Shown: positions 45,171 to 57,942, counted from the stretch's first letter. The stretch is 64,000 bases of DNA from Helianthus annuus (GCF_002127325.2 NC_035443.2:27557838-27621837), one strand, 5' to 3'. The notes: generated from the letters alone by a model not told the origin. Numbers and translations are program-made.

Positions 45171-47100
45171 CCCAGCATTAAAAATACATTAAAAACCCAA
45201 GTGTGGATACAAGGGTTAACATATACACTTTCTGGAAGCTAATATAAGCACTAAAAGACACCTGAAAGTCACTTAAAATGCTGAATTCTGAAGAATTCAG
45301 CATAAATCAGCAATAATCCAACATTTAAACACCAAAATACTATGCCGAGTTGTTGTGTTAGTGTCTAGAATAACTTGTAAAGCGTCGGGAATTAAAACTG
45401 TCACAAAAGGTGCTTCATGCCTAGTAAAACTGCGCAATTTAGCACTTTAACGAACCGTTAACCGAACGAATAACCGGACACTACCCAAAACATCAAAACT
45501 AGACTAGAAGCATTGTTTTTATGTTATCAAGCTAGTATAGGTGATAAAACACCTTAAAAATCATAAAAACACATAAACACACGTAATATTACATAAACCT
45601 TCTAGTTTACACTTTCCACCCACAACTTCTAAAGTTTTTCATTTTACCCCCCCCCCCCTTATGTGTAACCGGCCCCAAAGGGCCCACCCCCACTTTTGAA
45701 TATAATAATCTCCATGTAAGCTAGATACTAAACATGTTAACTCTTGGTTAAAGGGTTGTTGGAAAGATATTATAAAGCACCTAAAGATGCATAAACAAGA
45801 TCATTTCAAACCTTCAAACTTCATATTCTTTCTCCTTCTCCTCCCATAACCTACGGCCACCATCACCATACTACACATCCACCATTTTCTTCATCATACA
45901 AGGCAATCTAAGGCTATACTAAGGTGTAAGATGGTTATCTAAGAAGGCTTGAGGTGCTAGAAGTTCTAGGACCACTTGGAGGAGCTATTAACCTCTCATT
46001 TCCTTCATTTTTCATCTTCATCTTCTTTGTGCCACTTCCCTAGCCAATAGAGCTAGTAGTAAGCATGCTAAACTCTATTTTACTTCATGTTAGTGTTATG
46101 TACAAGTCACACCATCTAAGAAACTAAACTTTAAAGGATGAAGATATGAAGATCTAACAATCAAAGAAAAACAAGTGATTTTAGAGATTTTGATGTTTGT
46201 GATGAAGTTGTTGTTGAATCTTGTGTTTATGTTTAGATCTATCATGTTAAAGCTTGTTAGAAGCTTAGATCTAACAAGTTTAATCATGGATCTTGAAAGA
46301 ACCATGGTTAAACTTGAAGGTGAACTTGTGAAACCTTTATGTAAACATGAGAAATGATTTTTAAAGCATAATCTTGTGTTCTTGAAGTAACTAAGTTTAT
46401 GTAAAGTTAACTTTTGAAATTAAACTCCATGAAAAGTTTGTAAAAAGTTCATCAAGAAGCTTATTTATGAAAGATTCAAGTATGTTAAGCATGGATCTTG
46501 GAAGATCCATGATGAAACAAGATTTTAAACATGAAGATCTTTTAAATGAGCATAAGGATAGTTTTAAAACATGTTTTTCAAGACTTTGAAATCCTAAAAC
46601 TCATGGAAGGTTTAGTTAGTAAGTTAAAGTTTCAGAAAAAGTTTGTTTAAAATTTACAAGAACACTTGTTTTTGAAAGACCCTTGTATGTAAAATGTAGA
46701 TCTAAAAGACTACACATTTTTAACAAAAATCAAGTTCATCATAAGGTTTTACATGATAAAATTAGTGTATGTTACTTGTGAAATTGTTGGAAATTGTTTT
46801 TGGTGATGAAAAGAAAATAAACACATGTTTTGAAAACATGGGGGACCTCCAGTTTTAAGGGAAACTATGTCAAATTTTTTATAAAATTTTGACACTTAGA
46901 AAAATATAAGTTTTGGTGAAACTTATTCACCAAATATTCACCTAAAAATATTTATCAAGGTTTCCTAATTTTTGTACAAAATTACAAGCTAAGAAGTAAG
47001 GATTTCTTTAAGTTAAAATCAATATTAAGTATGTATATTTTTAGGAAAAATATATATATTTAGTGATCACCAAATTTTGTGCTAAGTGTATATTATGTGT
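45171..47100. other. Piece 2 of the older interrupted sequence
   Basis: AT-rich, non-coding, with TATA-like ATATTATAAAGC near 45768 and CT-rich leader-like text after it (45830-46030), as in a Gypsy LTR. ATCTTGGAAGATCCATG-like words recur at 46285-46510. Confidence 0.4.
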
Positions 47101-47144
47101 ATTGTATGTAGAGGTGTACAAAAAAACTGATTACGCAATCGAAA

Positions 47145-47400
47145 CCGGTAAAAAAACCGGAACCGGTTTTTTTCAAAACCGGTTTTTTTTATAACCGGTT
47201 CGGTTACAACCGGTTTGACCGGTTATGGATCGGTTACAATTTTTCTGGACGGGTTCGGGGGTATAACCGGTTTTTAAAAAAACCGGTTTATTAATCGAAT
47301 AATCAAAAAAACCGGTTAATAACCGGTTAACCGCTAACAGCTAGAAAAAAACCGGTTAAAAAAACCGGTTTTAACCGATTAAAAACGCCCAGCTTTACTA
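47145..47400. repeat. Left subterminal AACCGGTT array of the hAT element
   Basis: More than a dozen ACCGGTT words, often as the self-complementary AACCGGTT. The matching right array is at 49998-50235. Confidence 0.9.
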
Positions 47401-47579
47401 ACGGTCATATGACCGTTTGGGACTAATTCTAGCCGTTTTTTTTGGCTTTTTTTTGCCTATAACTCATCTCCAACTTGTATAAAAGGGTTGTGGGTGTTTA
47501 GATTTCATTCACAACACTTGAGAATCTTCAAAAACTCTAAAAAAGTCCCTCATTCTTGTTCGATAACTCTCAAAACGCT

Positions 47580-49607
47580 ATGGCAACGTCTAGTGCCCAT
47601 GATTCGGTCAATGTTGGCGAGTCTACAAACGAAACGGTGATTCGTGTTGTTCCAACGAAACGCAACCCCGAGGTTTGGTCACATTTTGATTTGTGCGAGA
47701 TGGCAAACGGTAAAAGAAAAGCGCGTTGTCATCATTGTCTAGGTTTTTACGCCGAAACCGCAAACTCCACGTTGAAGCAACACATCGAAAAACCGTTTTG
47801 CAAGGCGTTGAAACAACAACACGTTAGTGGTCAAGCTTCCATGGCAAGTGATGCCGCTAATATTTTCAACTACAATTTCAATATGGTTAGGGATGAAATG
47901 GCGAAGTTTGTAATCCAAGAAAGTTTGCCATTCAACCACTTCGACAACCAACGCTATACAAAGATGGTTCAACGAACTCTCCAACCACGATACACCCATG
48001 TAAGTCGTGCTACTCTTAGGAGGGATTGTTTAAAATTGTGGAAAAAAGCTAAACTAGAATTAATTTCTTATTTTGAAAAATTAGAAACCGGTGTTAACTT
48101 GACTAGCGACGTTTGGTCCGCACCGCACGGTTCACCCGATTCGTATATTTGTGTCACCGCCCATTGGATTGAACCGGCGACGTGGCAAATGATGAAACGC
48201 ACGATTTTGTTTAAATTATTCGATTACCCTCACACCGGTGAAGCTATATATAAAGTAATCGATAAATGTATTACAACATACAAATTGGAAAATAAAGTTT
48301 TTTCAATATCTTTTGATAACGCCTCAAACAACACGAGCGCGGTTATGCGTTTAAAATTAAAATACAATCCGATTTGTGAGGGTACTTTTTTCCATAGCCG
48401 ATGCGTTGCACACATCATAAATTTGGCCGTTCAAGACGGTTTAAAGGTTATTGAAACACAAAAAGAAGCTTTCAAAAGAATGTTACGAAGTATATTTAGT
48501 AACACTCAAAGACATGCAAAATATATTAAAACTTGTAAGGAAGCGGGTCGAATATGCTTAGGACCCAATTGGGACGTTGCTCCTAGGTGGAACTCGACTT
48601 GCATTATGTTTGAAAAAGCTATTTTGCAAAAAGAAAGTTTAATAGAATTTCATAACCTTTTGGCTAGTCGTGGAAAGTGTTCGGCTTACCACCCGTCGGG
48701 TTGGGAAACTATTGAAAATGTTACACAAGTGCTTCAAGTTTTCAAAACATCAACAAAGACTTTATCGGGGGTTTATTATCCAACAAGTTCATTGGTTCTT
48801 CCCAATTTGTTTAAAATGTGTTTGAAAGTAAACGAGTTGTCGGTTAGAGGTAGACCATATTGTGACATGGCGGATACAATGAAGGAAAAATTAAGAAAAT
48901 ATTTTAAAGAACTACCGGCGGTTTTCACTTGTGCCGCCGCTCTAAACCCTTGTTTTAATATTTTTGGAGCCGGGTCTTTGATTGAAAAAATTACACACCA
49001 ATTGAATTTAAACACCACTCAAGAACCAAACTTTGGTGAAGTCGCAAAAGCTCGTTTCAACGATCAACTTTCAAAATTGTTTGATGTTTATGTAACAAAA
49101 TATGGTTCAACCGCGTCACACATTCACGCGGCAATGAGAAACGCCGCTTTCGGTGAAGGTTCAAGTCAAATGGAAGATACCGATTTGTATGTTTATAACC
49201 AATTGTACGATGAGTCGAGTCAAATGCATCGTGGTAACACTAGTAGTAGTGAACTCGGTCGGTATGGTGGGTCGAACTTTCTACAAATGATGAGTTCACA
49301 AGAGTTTAAAAATTTTGATTTGTTGGCTTGGTGGAAAAGTAACGAAAATCAATTTCCGATCTTAGCCACAATGGCCCGAGATTTACTAACGGTCCAAGCT
49401 TCCACGGTAGCTTCGGAAAGTGCTTTTTCTATTAGTGGTAGGGTGATTTCGATAAGGAGGACTCGACTAACACCTAAGGCGGTTGAGATGTCGATTTGCT
49501 TAAAAGACTACTTGGATGCGGCGGAGAGAGTTCAAGACAAACGTTCACTCGAGGAAGAATTAGATTACGAGGAGAAGTTTACGAGGACGAGGTCGAAGCC
49601 GAATTGA
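47580..49607 (+). CDS. hAT transposase with BED zinc finger
   Basis: An intact frame of 675 residues from ATG 47580, chosen for its GCTATGGCA context; an in-frame ATG at 47556 would add eight. A BED-type finger lies at the N-terminus (VWSHFDLCE, CHHC, then a His and Cys). The RNase H-like core has Asp in LTSDVWSAPHGS, Asp in ISFDNASNNT and the C-x2-H motif in FHSRCVAHIINLAV; APRWNST follows. The C-terminal dimerisation region has FDLLAWWKSN and the catalytic Glu in STVASESAFSISGR. It would excise and reinsert this element and related MITEs. After DYEEKF the frame changes: the usual acidic tail ending LDEFLRN-SGSAEED lies in another frame, so about 35 residues are lost or replaced. Confidence 0.93.
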   Translation: MATSSAHDSVNVGESTNETVIRVVPTKRNPEVWSHFDLCEMANGKRKARCHHCLGFYAETANSTLKQHIEKPFCKALKQQHVSGQASMASDAANIFNYNFNMVRDEMAKFVIQESLPFNHFDNQRYTKMVQRTLQPRYTHVSRATLRRDCLKLWKKAKLELISYFEKLETGVNLTSDVWSAPHGSPDSYICVTAHWIEPATWQMMKRTILFKLFDYPHTGEAIYKVIDKCITTYKLENKVFSISFDNASNNTSAVMRLKLKYNPICEGTFFHSRCVAHIINLAVQDGLKVIETQKEAFKRMLRSIFSNTQRHAKYIKTCKEAGRICLGPNWDVAPRWNSTCIMFEKAILQKESLIEFHNLLASRGKCSAYHPSGWETIENVTQVLQVFKTSTKTLSGVYYPTSSLVLPNLFKMCLKVNELSVRGRPYCDMADTMKEKLRKYFKELPAVFTCAAALNPCFNIFGAGSLIEKITHQLNLNTTQEPNFGEVAKARFNDQLSKLFDVYVTKYGSTASHIHAAMRNAAFGEGSSQMEDTDLYVYNQLYDESSQMHRGNTSSSELGRYGGSNFLQMMSSQEFKNFDLLAWWKSNENQFPILATMARDLLTVQASTVASESAFSISGRVISIRRTRLTPKAVEMSICLKDYLDAAERVQDKRSLEEELDYEEKFTRTRSKPN

Positions 49608-49690
49608 CAACCCCAATGACCGACGAAGAAGCCGAATTAGATGAATTCCTACGCAATAGTTCGAGTTCGGGTTCGGCCGAAGAAGATTAA
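49577..49690 (+). pseudogene. Frame-shifted acidic tail of the hAT transposase
   Basis: The +2-shifted frame reads VYEDEVEAELTTPMTDEEAELDEFL and ends GSAEED before TAA at 49688. This acidic tail is what I expect at the end of RICESLEEPER-like transposases, so a small indel near 49577 removed it from the main frame. Confidence 0.65.
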
Positions 49691-51972
49691 ACGACGCTTC
49701 TCAAGATATATTTTAGTATTGTAGTTCCACTAAAAAAATATATATATATATTAGTGGACGTTCTTGCGGATTAATAGTTTAAGTTTACGCATTTCGTTTG
49801 TTATGTTTATCGTTCGTATTTCATTGTTATGTAACCGTTTGTTCCAAGACTAATGATATTATTATGTGTTTAACTTTTTATGAGTTTATTGTTAATTTTT
49901 TTATAAAAAAAACTGCATTTAGCTGAAAAAAACAGCCCAAATAGCTGAAAAAATGAAAAAAAAAACATGCTGTGAATTTACTGCAGCTTTCTGCACAACC
50001 GGTTTTTTTTCCGGTTTTTTTATTCGGTTACTGTTAACCGGTTTTTTTAACCGGTTTCACACACACCGGTTAATAATCGACTCAAAAACCGGTTTTTTTA
50101 AAAACCGGTTACAACCGGTTAGGACCGGTTACAATCTTTCCCATTTAAAACCGGTTATTAACCGTAACCGGTTAGTAAAAAACCGGTTTTTTTTTTTGCT
50201 GAAATAACCGAACCGGTTATTAACCGTAACCGGTTTTCCAAAATAACCGATTTGTACACCTCTAATTGTATGTAGTAGTGTATTAGGAACATAAAAATAC
50301 ACTAAATACTCCCAAGGAGTATCATCAACAAAATACACATAAAAATACATAACAAATACCTAAGAATAATCATACAAAATAACCCATGAAAGGGGTATAT
50401 GGACAATTTTTGGACATATATATATATATATATCTATACTACTTTAATAAGCATATAGGAAGGGCAAGAATGGTCATTTGCCACTTTACAGGTCTTTAAA
50501 GCATATTGTACAACCAACAATAGCACAAATGTTGAATCTGATAAAGCAACAAAATTTTGGGCGGGATTTCCCTTGAGCGGGAATTCAAATTTCAAAACAC
50601 CCCCTTATTTTCATTTCAGAACATTCAATCTCTCTCTCTCTCCTCGAAACCAATCCCCCTATTCTACCTCCCTCTCCTCGAAACCTTATCTGCCCCCTCT
50701 CATCAAGACAATTTCACTAGATCCATGAAAATTTCACCAGGGATTCTTACCTCTCAATCCCGATTTAGGGATTTTTTTTAGCGTTATTGCTACCTTCGTC
50801 AAGGGTAAGTGACACCGTGTTTTGATTCTGAACACTATTTCTCATTCATTCAATGGATTTCACTTACATTTGTTTGTGTTGTGAGATGGTTCTTCTTTTT
50901 TTTGTAGGTCATGGTTTAAGGAATGTGTCACGTTTCTTCAAAGATTCCAGTCGGAATCCGAGCCGAGATAATGGCTTCCGGTGAGACGATTAGGGTTCCG
51001 ATGTGCTGGACTGCCATCGCTATCAAAAAAGGTAACAACCATGTCTACCTATTTTGTTTGTTATTTGAGTCGATCTACCTTTTTTGTTTGTTATTTGAGT
51101 CGGATCTGTATAATACTTTCAGATATGTGTTGGGTTCCTCAAAGATATTGGTTGTGGGTGGAAGACGATGACATAAGGCTTGGTAATTTCATATCTCTAT
51201 TGACCCTCACCCTAGGTACTTTGCATTTTAGTTGATTGATATTTGATTATTTGATAATTATTGTAAATATATTATGAATTTCAGTTGATTTATTTATGTT
51301 TTTTTGAAAGAATCAAATCCATGTTTAGTCGACCTCCGTATTTGGAGGGTAAAAGTGAAGATGACTTCTCTGACCATACTTAAAGCAAGTTGAAGTTTGC
51401 ACCAGATAACGTAGATTATGTTTGAGATGCGGTTTTTAACCTTTATTTAAACAGTTTACTGTGGTTTCTAGATGCCAATGTTTGATTTATAATTACAAGT
51501 GAAGCAAGTGTTGTTTTATTAGGGGATGCGTTTAGATGGTTGGCTGGAAATCCTTCCCACAAACTGGATATAATGGCTTAGTATGGTTAACAGTAAGTCC
51601 TGCTGACCCTTCAGGCTCCACATAATTTTGATGTCTTATAAGTGAGTCGTTACCGTATTGAATGTATCCGGGTGACTCTGGCATGATCTCTTTTGATTTC
51701 ATGTTACACATGAGATATGTGTGCTTCTGGGTTTTAACGGAGATTTAATTGGGAACCGGACTGATTGTTGTGCTTCTAGGTTTTAACGGAGATTTGCGAT
51801 GGGCGCTTGTTTGTTCCAGTGATTGTGCTTGCCGGTTTTTTGACAATTGTTGCTCGGATTGGAGTATTTTCTCCTGTTAGATTCAAGTAAGTTTGGGTTC
51901 AATATTGTATAACTAATCACATTTTAGTCGTTGAATTTAATAATAAATTGGGATTTTAATATAATAATGCAG

Positions 51973-52950
51973 TGCATCAACTTGTTACTATGAGACTGAT
52001 GATTCTTCATCACAGGGCCACACTCCTTTGAATGCTGCTGATGTTCCTACGCTGTTGGGAACCGGCTCCTTTTCACTTCTGAGTGGTATTTGATCATGAA
52101 TACATTATGAATATTATATCCATACTTTAAAAAGTTTGAAATAGAAATAGATTTTAAGGTGTTTGTTGGCCCTACGTATTGCAGATGATGTGAAAAAGGG
52201 AGAGAATGAAGTGAGATGGCCACCAGGGTTCATGCGATGGCCTCATATGTTAGCTGATCAGGTGCGTGGGCTGGGCCTAAGGGAAATCGGTGGAGGGTTT
52301 TCTAGGCATCATCGCGCACCGACTATTCGGGCCGCTTCTTATGCCATTGTCAAACCATCCACCATGTTTCAAAAGATGGAAAACCTTAAGAAACTTAGAG
52401 GCCATCGGAATGCTGTCTATTGCGGTAAATGTTATATATACTTCCTCTAATATATTTGACTTTTGAAATCTATATGCACAAAGTTGAATATTTTTTTTCC
52501 AGCAATATTTGACCGATTAGGGAGATATGTTATTACTGGTTCGGATGACCTTGTGAAAATTGTTCGACGGAAACTGCTCTATGCTTGGCCAGCTGTCGCG
52601 GACACGATGTGAGCTCAACTACCATACAAAATCACATTTTCACCCTTTAATTTGTTAACTCATCTGAGTAACTTATTATCAATATACGTTTCAATAGGGT
52701 GACATTACAGACCTTGATGTGAGCTTCAACAATTTATTTGTTGCTTCTGCATTATTCGAGTTGTAAGTATATCATTTGCCATATTTAAACTTGTTTGAAA
52801 GTTTGACTTTGGTCAACTGAAATATCTGTGGTGGGTACAGTGGCGAATAGCTGATGGACTTCCAATTTCAATATTGCGTGGACACACAGGAGCAGTTACG
52901 ACAATTGCCTTTATTCCTAGACTAGGCTCTGTTCATCAGATGACCCACAA
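51973..52950 (+). pseudogene. Captured BRWD/PHIP-like WD40 gene fragment
   Basis: Exon-like pieces separated by introns with AG/GT borders: about 51973-52084 (NAADVPTLLGTGSFSLL), 52185-52424 (WPHMLADQVRGLGLREIGGG, then KKLRGHRNAVYC), 52503-52607 (AIFDRLGRYVITGSDD), 52698-52762 (GDITDLDVSFNNLFVASA) and 52841-52945 (WRIADGLPISILRGHTGAV). These are the first WD40 blades of plant bromodomain/WD-repeat proteins, presumed chromatin factors. In the third piece a base is missing at the Trp of KIW-S, so KIWSTETALCLASCRGHD is read only across a shift. The bromodomain is absent. The last piece ends at QMTH, where QLLSSS.DD is usual. Confidence 0.82.
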
Positions 52951-53069
52951 ATTTTGGCGATGTATGCTATTTATTACACATTTCATTTGGAATGCAATTG
53001 AGTAAATACAATACAACATTTTAACTTCTTGTGTTGAACACAGGGTACTGTACTTGCTTCCCAATAAGG

Positions 53070-53160
53070 TAGAAGTGCAGCAGCTTACCGCAGCGTTAGC
53101 CGGCTGCAGAACATTGGCAGAAGAACACACTGCGTTAGCCGGCTGCAGAACATTGGCCAT
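53070..53160. repeat. Tandem 26-bp word in the Helitron
   Basis: GCGTTAGCCGGCTGCAGAAC, extending a few bases further, occurs twice with 13-14 bp between copies. Confidence 0.8.
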
Positions 53161-53455
53161 ATTCTCCCTTCGCAGTCCATCTAACTTGAAAATGGGAAAT
53201 AACTTTGCGCTCCATCAGTCGACAGTTGGAGCTTGTGGGCTTTCACAAGTTGAATCCAAAAGGGTAACAAGTTTCTCAAGAAAAAAGTACTTGTAGAAAT
53301 GTTGGTATGCATAAAGCACTTAAGAATTTTTTTTTTGGCAGAAGTGGCACTATGCGAAGAACTTGCTAATACAGTGGATAAAAGCGCTTTCATCCAGCCC
53401 CTATCTATATCTTGTAGCTGTCACTCCAATGAAGGTAAAGGAATATGCATGTATG

Positions 53456-53734
53456 CTTGGTTTTAAAAAGTAAGAGACGCATAAAAGCGACGAGGTCTAA
53501 AACTAAGACGCGAAGCGCAAAAAAAAAAACCCAAGGTACAACAGTAAGATGCATAAAAACGCCTTGGGAACAAGAGGCGCGCGCCTCAGGCCAAAAAAGC
53601 ACAGAAAAATCCCCAAAAAGCACGCTTTTTTGGGGCTTCTTGTAATTACTCTAGGCGCTGAGCGAAAAAGCCCCAAGGTGTGAGCCTTTTTGCGCCTCAC
53701 GCTTAAGCGCACCTGAGCCCTTTTTAAAACCCAG
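53456..53734. mobile_element. hAT MITE 1 inside the Helitron
   Basis: 279 bp with a perfect 8-bp duplication CATGTATG (53448-53455 and 53735-53742). Ends are CTTGGTTTTAAAAAG and, inverted, CTGGGTTTTAAAAAG. The interior is rich in GGCGC and AAGCGC words. Confidence 0.9.
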
Positions 53735-54151
53735 CATGTATGTTTATTATTGATACATAATTATGGATTTGCTTATTGAGGTATGACTGTGTATGTTGAC
53801 AGGCCAAACAGACCCTGCTGATGTTTTGCAGTATGATCTAATGCAGGTCAAGGTTAGTACAAGTTTCTATAGTATGATGTTTTGATAGATAACATGATTT
53901 TTGATGTTGTCCTGGCACAAATGTAGACCATGTAAAAGAATAAATAATATAAGAGTTCTGTTGGTTCTTCTTATTGGTGGTTGATGACTGAAGTTGAGAT
54001 CAGAAACATTAACCGGGTATTTAGATGCTTTTAACATGCTAAATAACCTATTTTTAAGAATTATAATTATAATGTTATTTGGTAACATGGTTTTTGTTAT
54101 CATATCTAATATGGTAATTATTGAAAATTTAAAAAAGATGGAGAAAAAAGT

Positions 54152-54637
54152 CAATGTTTTAAAAACCGGTTTACATCAGTCGGTTGAATCAGTTTACAAC
54201 GGCCGGTTAAACCGGATATTGGAAGCTTGGCCGGCATGAATCATACTGGTAAATTGAGAGGACGATAAAGAAGTTGTACTTCCGGAAATTTGGGTTACAC
54301 CGGTTTAAACGGGTATACTGATACTTTGTCAAAGGTTAAAATTTGGCCTAATCATCTTTTATGGGCCCAAAGATTTATCTTCTTGATAAAATCTAGCGTC
54401 CAAAAAGGTACCAACAGTGAATTTTTGGATTATTTATATTGTGGATTAACTTTTGTAATGTTTTTTTATTATAGAATGATGTAGTTTTCGATTATTTTTT
54501 AAGTTGAAATTGTATTTTATGGATTTATAGAGTAATTAGTCAACCCGGTTGAACCGCCAAGTACAACTCGATTCAACCGGTTGAACCACTTCTGAGTCTA
54601 ACCCGGTACGATTGGAAAACCGGTTTTTAAAACATTG
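54152..54637. mobile_element. hAT MITE 2 inside the Helitron
   Basis: 486 bp with ends CAATGTTTTAAAAACCGG in inverted orientation. Flanks AAAAAAGT and GAAAAAGT match at seven of eight bases. CCGGTT and CCGGTTGAA words lie near both ends. Confidence 0.85.
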
Positions 54638-55206
54638 GAAAAAGTGTTGGCGGGTCAGCGCCGTTAGATCTAATAAAGAATTAATCATCACACCCGTGTA
54701 TTCAGGAACATTAAAAACTTTAATTATTTTATGAAGGTGAAGGATACTTTTTCTGTTCAAACGTGGTAGAGAAGTACATGTCACTATCACCAAAATTGTA
54801 TTTTGCATGATAGGTTATTACCACTATTTTAATGGTGTTTGAATGGTAATCAAATCATGTAGATGAGGTAATGGGGATATGTAATACTTAACATTGGATC
54901 TCATCGCAATATATATGTATATCGGTAAATTGTTATTCTTAAATTACTATGTGTATGACTGATATCTTTTTATTTATTTTTTTAATTAAAATGTTTATAA
55001 CTGATATTTTCTATTTAATTAAGATCCGGAAAGCATGATAGCCCACACCGGTGCTACAAATAAGAAAACAAACCGAAAGATTATATAATATATCGTGAGA
55101 GAATTGATAGACTAATAGAAAAAGAGTGTTGCGTCGTTAAATACCACCATCGTTAATGACCGTTCTAAATTATCGTTGCCGCCGCATCGCGCGGGTAAAC
55201 GGCTAG

Positions 55207-55292
<86 letters not shown>
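55207..55292. repeat. TA microsatellite
   Basis: About 43 TA units, with one G substitution near 55230. It is the Helitron target; the other half of the same TA run lies at 50416-50432. Confidence 0.9.
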
Positions 55293-55293
<1 letters not shown>

Positions 55294-56504
55294 TTTACCA
55301 AGTAATGAGAATGATACAAAAATCGGAAAATAATAAGAATAAATATATATATTTTACAAGATAACAAAATATATATATTTCACACAAGTCATAAAAATAT
55401 ATTATTTTTAAGAAATATAATTCCGGAAAGTATTAAAAATCAAAGTATTGATTTTTGGCAAATAATGTAAAATACACAAGTATTTACATAAAAATACAAA
55501 TATACTTTCCTAAGTATACTTGCACAAAAAAATATTGGCAATATTATTTAACAAAATACTTATATTTATTTTCAAAAAATAATATAAGTAACATATTTTG
55601 AATAAGTTAGAAATAGTTTATTTTTAACACTTATTGATCTTCTTCGATCACATAAACAAATATATATTTTTGGAAGTAAAATATATATTTACGAAAGGAC
55701 AATACAAATTCTGAATACAAGAACACGACGAACGAGCGAGACCTGACAAACAAGGGCACGACCCTCGCACATGATGAACATACACAGAACAAATACATAA
55801 ACCTGATATGGTGACTTGTACTCCGTGTGTTACAAGTCTAGTGAGTAACGTACATAGAACACGTATAGGTTACGACGCTTACGAGACAAACCTGGTGAAG
55901 TTTACGACCTAAGATACGCAAAACTGTAAGTTCATGTCCCCACTTTTAAACTTTTACTTGTTTTCTAAACTTGGAGAAAATACATGTACTATGGTATGTA
56001 GAACACAAAACTAAGGAATGACACATAGATCATGTGATGAATAGGGTGACATAAGCACCATTAATCAACTATATACCTAGACTGCGGAACAAAAGGTTAG
56101 ATCTAATGGGTTTCAGGCAGCCACACTCCGGGCCACATTCTACCTAGAGCGGTTTTGTGTATCAAGTCGTAAATTGACAGAAAAATGCCTATTGTTTGGA
56201 TGCTTACTATGTTGTGACATATGTTAATGTCCTCGCAAAACATTAGTGATCTCGTATTCCTTACATTTGCATAACACAGTTTACAGATATGTTTTACAAA
56301 TTACATGCCATGTTTTCATACAAGTATACAAACATTCTATACGAAAACTCCATGAATTCACACCAACTTTTGTTGACGATTTTCAAAACTTACATGTATT
56401 TCAGGGAACTAAGTGGATGTGTCGAGGTCTCTTGCTCAAGAATGTCGTTTGTGTTTCTAGTTGTAATGTGTCGAGGCTCCAATGCCACTTTTGTTGGATT
56501 TGCT
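55293..56504. other. Piece 4 of the older interrupted sequence
   Basis: AT-rich, non-coding, with short ATATATTT words. It follows the Helitron and resembles 50273-50432 (words AAAATACAC and ATAAAAATACA). It ends with the TTGCT target duplication (56500-56504) of element G. Confidence 0.4.
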
Positions 56505-56913
56505 TGATAGGTCCGAAACGATCCGGTTTCAGTCTTGGTTCGGTGAAAAATACTGAGACGGGTGATTCGAGCCAATAACAATCGATAATAAACAAGAAAG
56601 ATTGAAACTTTAATGATTGTACCAAAGAAAGTTTCATTGATTTGATAAAAGAGATACAAAGATAATCATCCACCCCGGGTGAGCTCCCCTGGGGTGGTGG
56701 CTCACAAAATACACACCCTCCAAGTGAGGTGTAGTACTTTATATATAGCCCCTGAGCCTTGTCCTCCAAGCAAGCCGCCCCTTGCATGGAAAACCACCTA
56801 AAGACGCTGAAAAATATAAACTATATAAAATAAACTCGCTACATCATACGAACAATAATACCGCTAATAAGGTCGCCATAATTGATAACATCATTCTCTA
56901 ATTTGACCCAACA
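56505..56913 (-). repeat. 3' LTR of element G (left copy)
   Basis: 409 bp. On the minus strand a TATA-like GGGGCTATATATAAAG lies near 56745, followed by the transcript part. Confidence 0.9.
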
Positions 56914-57942
56914 ATATTCCCCCCAGAATGACGCTATCAATTCTTCAAATGATCTTCATAAGTATGTCTGACATCGTCTTCGAATCTTCACAAATCGGCT
57001 AAATACCCAAAATCTTCATTGTCGTTTTCCCCCGCAAATGTAGACCCTCCTATATCTTGTCGATCAAAGCTCCTTATCTTACTTTTGAAGATACAATTGT
57101 AATAGGCATATGATAGGGTTCGAACTCCAATGATAAAAATTAAATAACTAGCTTCATCATGAGAATCTTCAATTCTGTCAGATTGCATTTAGCTCCCGAT
57201 CCAACGCTAAAATCGCCAATAATTTATTTGGTGACAAAAACACAAAACCCACCAAAGTCGCTGGCCCGTAAAATAATCTTGTACTCCCGGCCCACCAAAA
57301 CCAAATAAATATCTCAAATGACCAAACACTTAAAAAGCAACACATAGTAAAAACCCTATTATCCCAACAAAAAAATAAAGCTAGGCCACCATTCACAATC
57401 GATCCGTCGATTCACTTGGCCCCTAGATGTTTAATAATTACCGGCCCATTATTGTGTTGACACACTAAAACTTTCACACCATAACCCATCCAACAAGTAA
57501 CAAACCCAACGGCAAACTTGTGGGCCATTTGAACATACATTTGAATAATTAAATTCCCAGCCAAAATATAACATCGCAGCCCATCAATGAAGCCAAAAAA
57601 ATAATAATAATAATCGTCACCTGATTAAATCTCATTTTGCTGAGAAAGTGACATGGCTGCAACTTTCAATTGAAATGTCCAACCAATATTTAGAGTAAGA
57701 CAAATAAGCCCATAATTCAATGCCCAACCTAATCATTGGCGCATCATCTCCCTAGCCCTAGCCCATGAAAAACGTGTTCCACCAAACCCTAGCCGACAAC
57801 ATCCAAAGTCAGCCACCATCTCCGGAAAACAACATCTCCGATGAACAAAACGAATTCCGACACCTTTAAAATCCCTGGCTAATAACTTGCACCGTATTCA
57901 GCCACAAACCACCTTTGGCTAGTAAACAACTACATCGGAACC

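Larger units (their letters stand above)
47109..50264 (+). mobile_element. hAT transposon, nearly intact
   Basis: A 3,156-bp element has a perfect 8-bp duplication ATTGTATG (47101-47108 and 50265-50272). The inverted ends are TAGAGGTGTACAAA. One long transposase frame is inside. Both subterminal regions (47145-47400 and 49998-50235) are packed with AACCGGTT words, expected binding sites for the BED zinc finger of the transposase. Confidence 0.95.
50433..55206 (+). mobile_element. Helitron carrying WD40 gene fragment
   Basis: The 5' end TCTATACTACTTTAATAAGC follows an A, and the 3' end is CGGCTAG followed by T, so insertion was between A and T of a TA repeat, as Helitrons do. Just before the end, CCGC-ATCGC-GCGG can form the required hairpin. 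No Rep/helicase frame was found. The interior carries BRWD-like exons in sense orientation and two hAT MITEs with their own target duplications. Confidence 0.8.

Noticed and set aside
45646..45658. C run as assembly gap or G-quadruplex
   Set aside because: A single homopolymer of about eleven C is not enough for either claim.
53867..54239. Open frames near the Helitron 3' part
   Set aside because: AT-rich, overlapping on both strands and crossing a MITE border; no domain.
55176..55364. Frame with YIYIYI repeat
   Set aside because: Translation of the TA microsatellite.
56390..56787. Minus-strand frames repeated at 58853-59257
   Set aside because: They lie in the two LTRs of element G and are copied with them.
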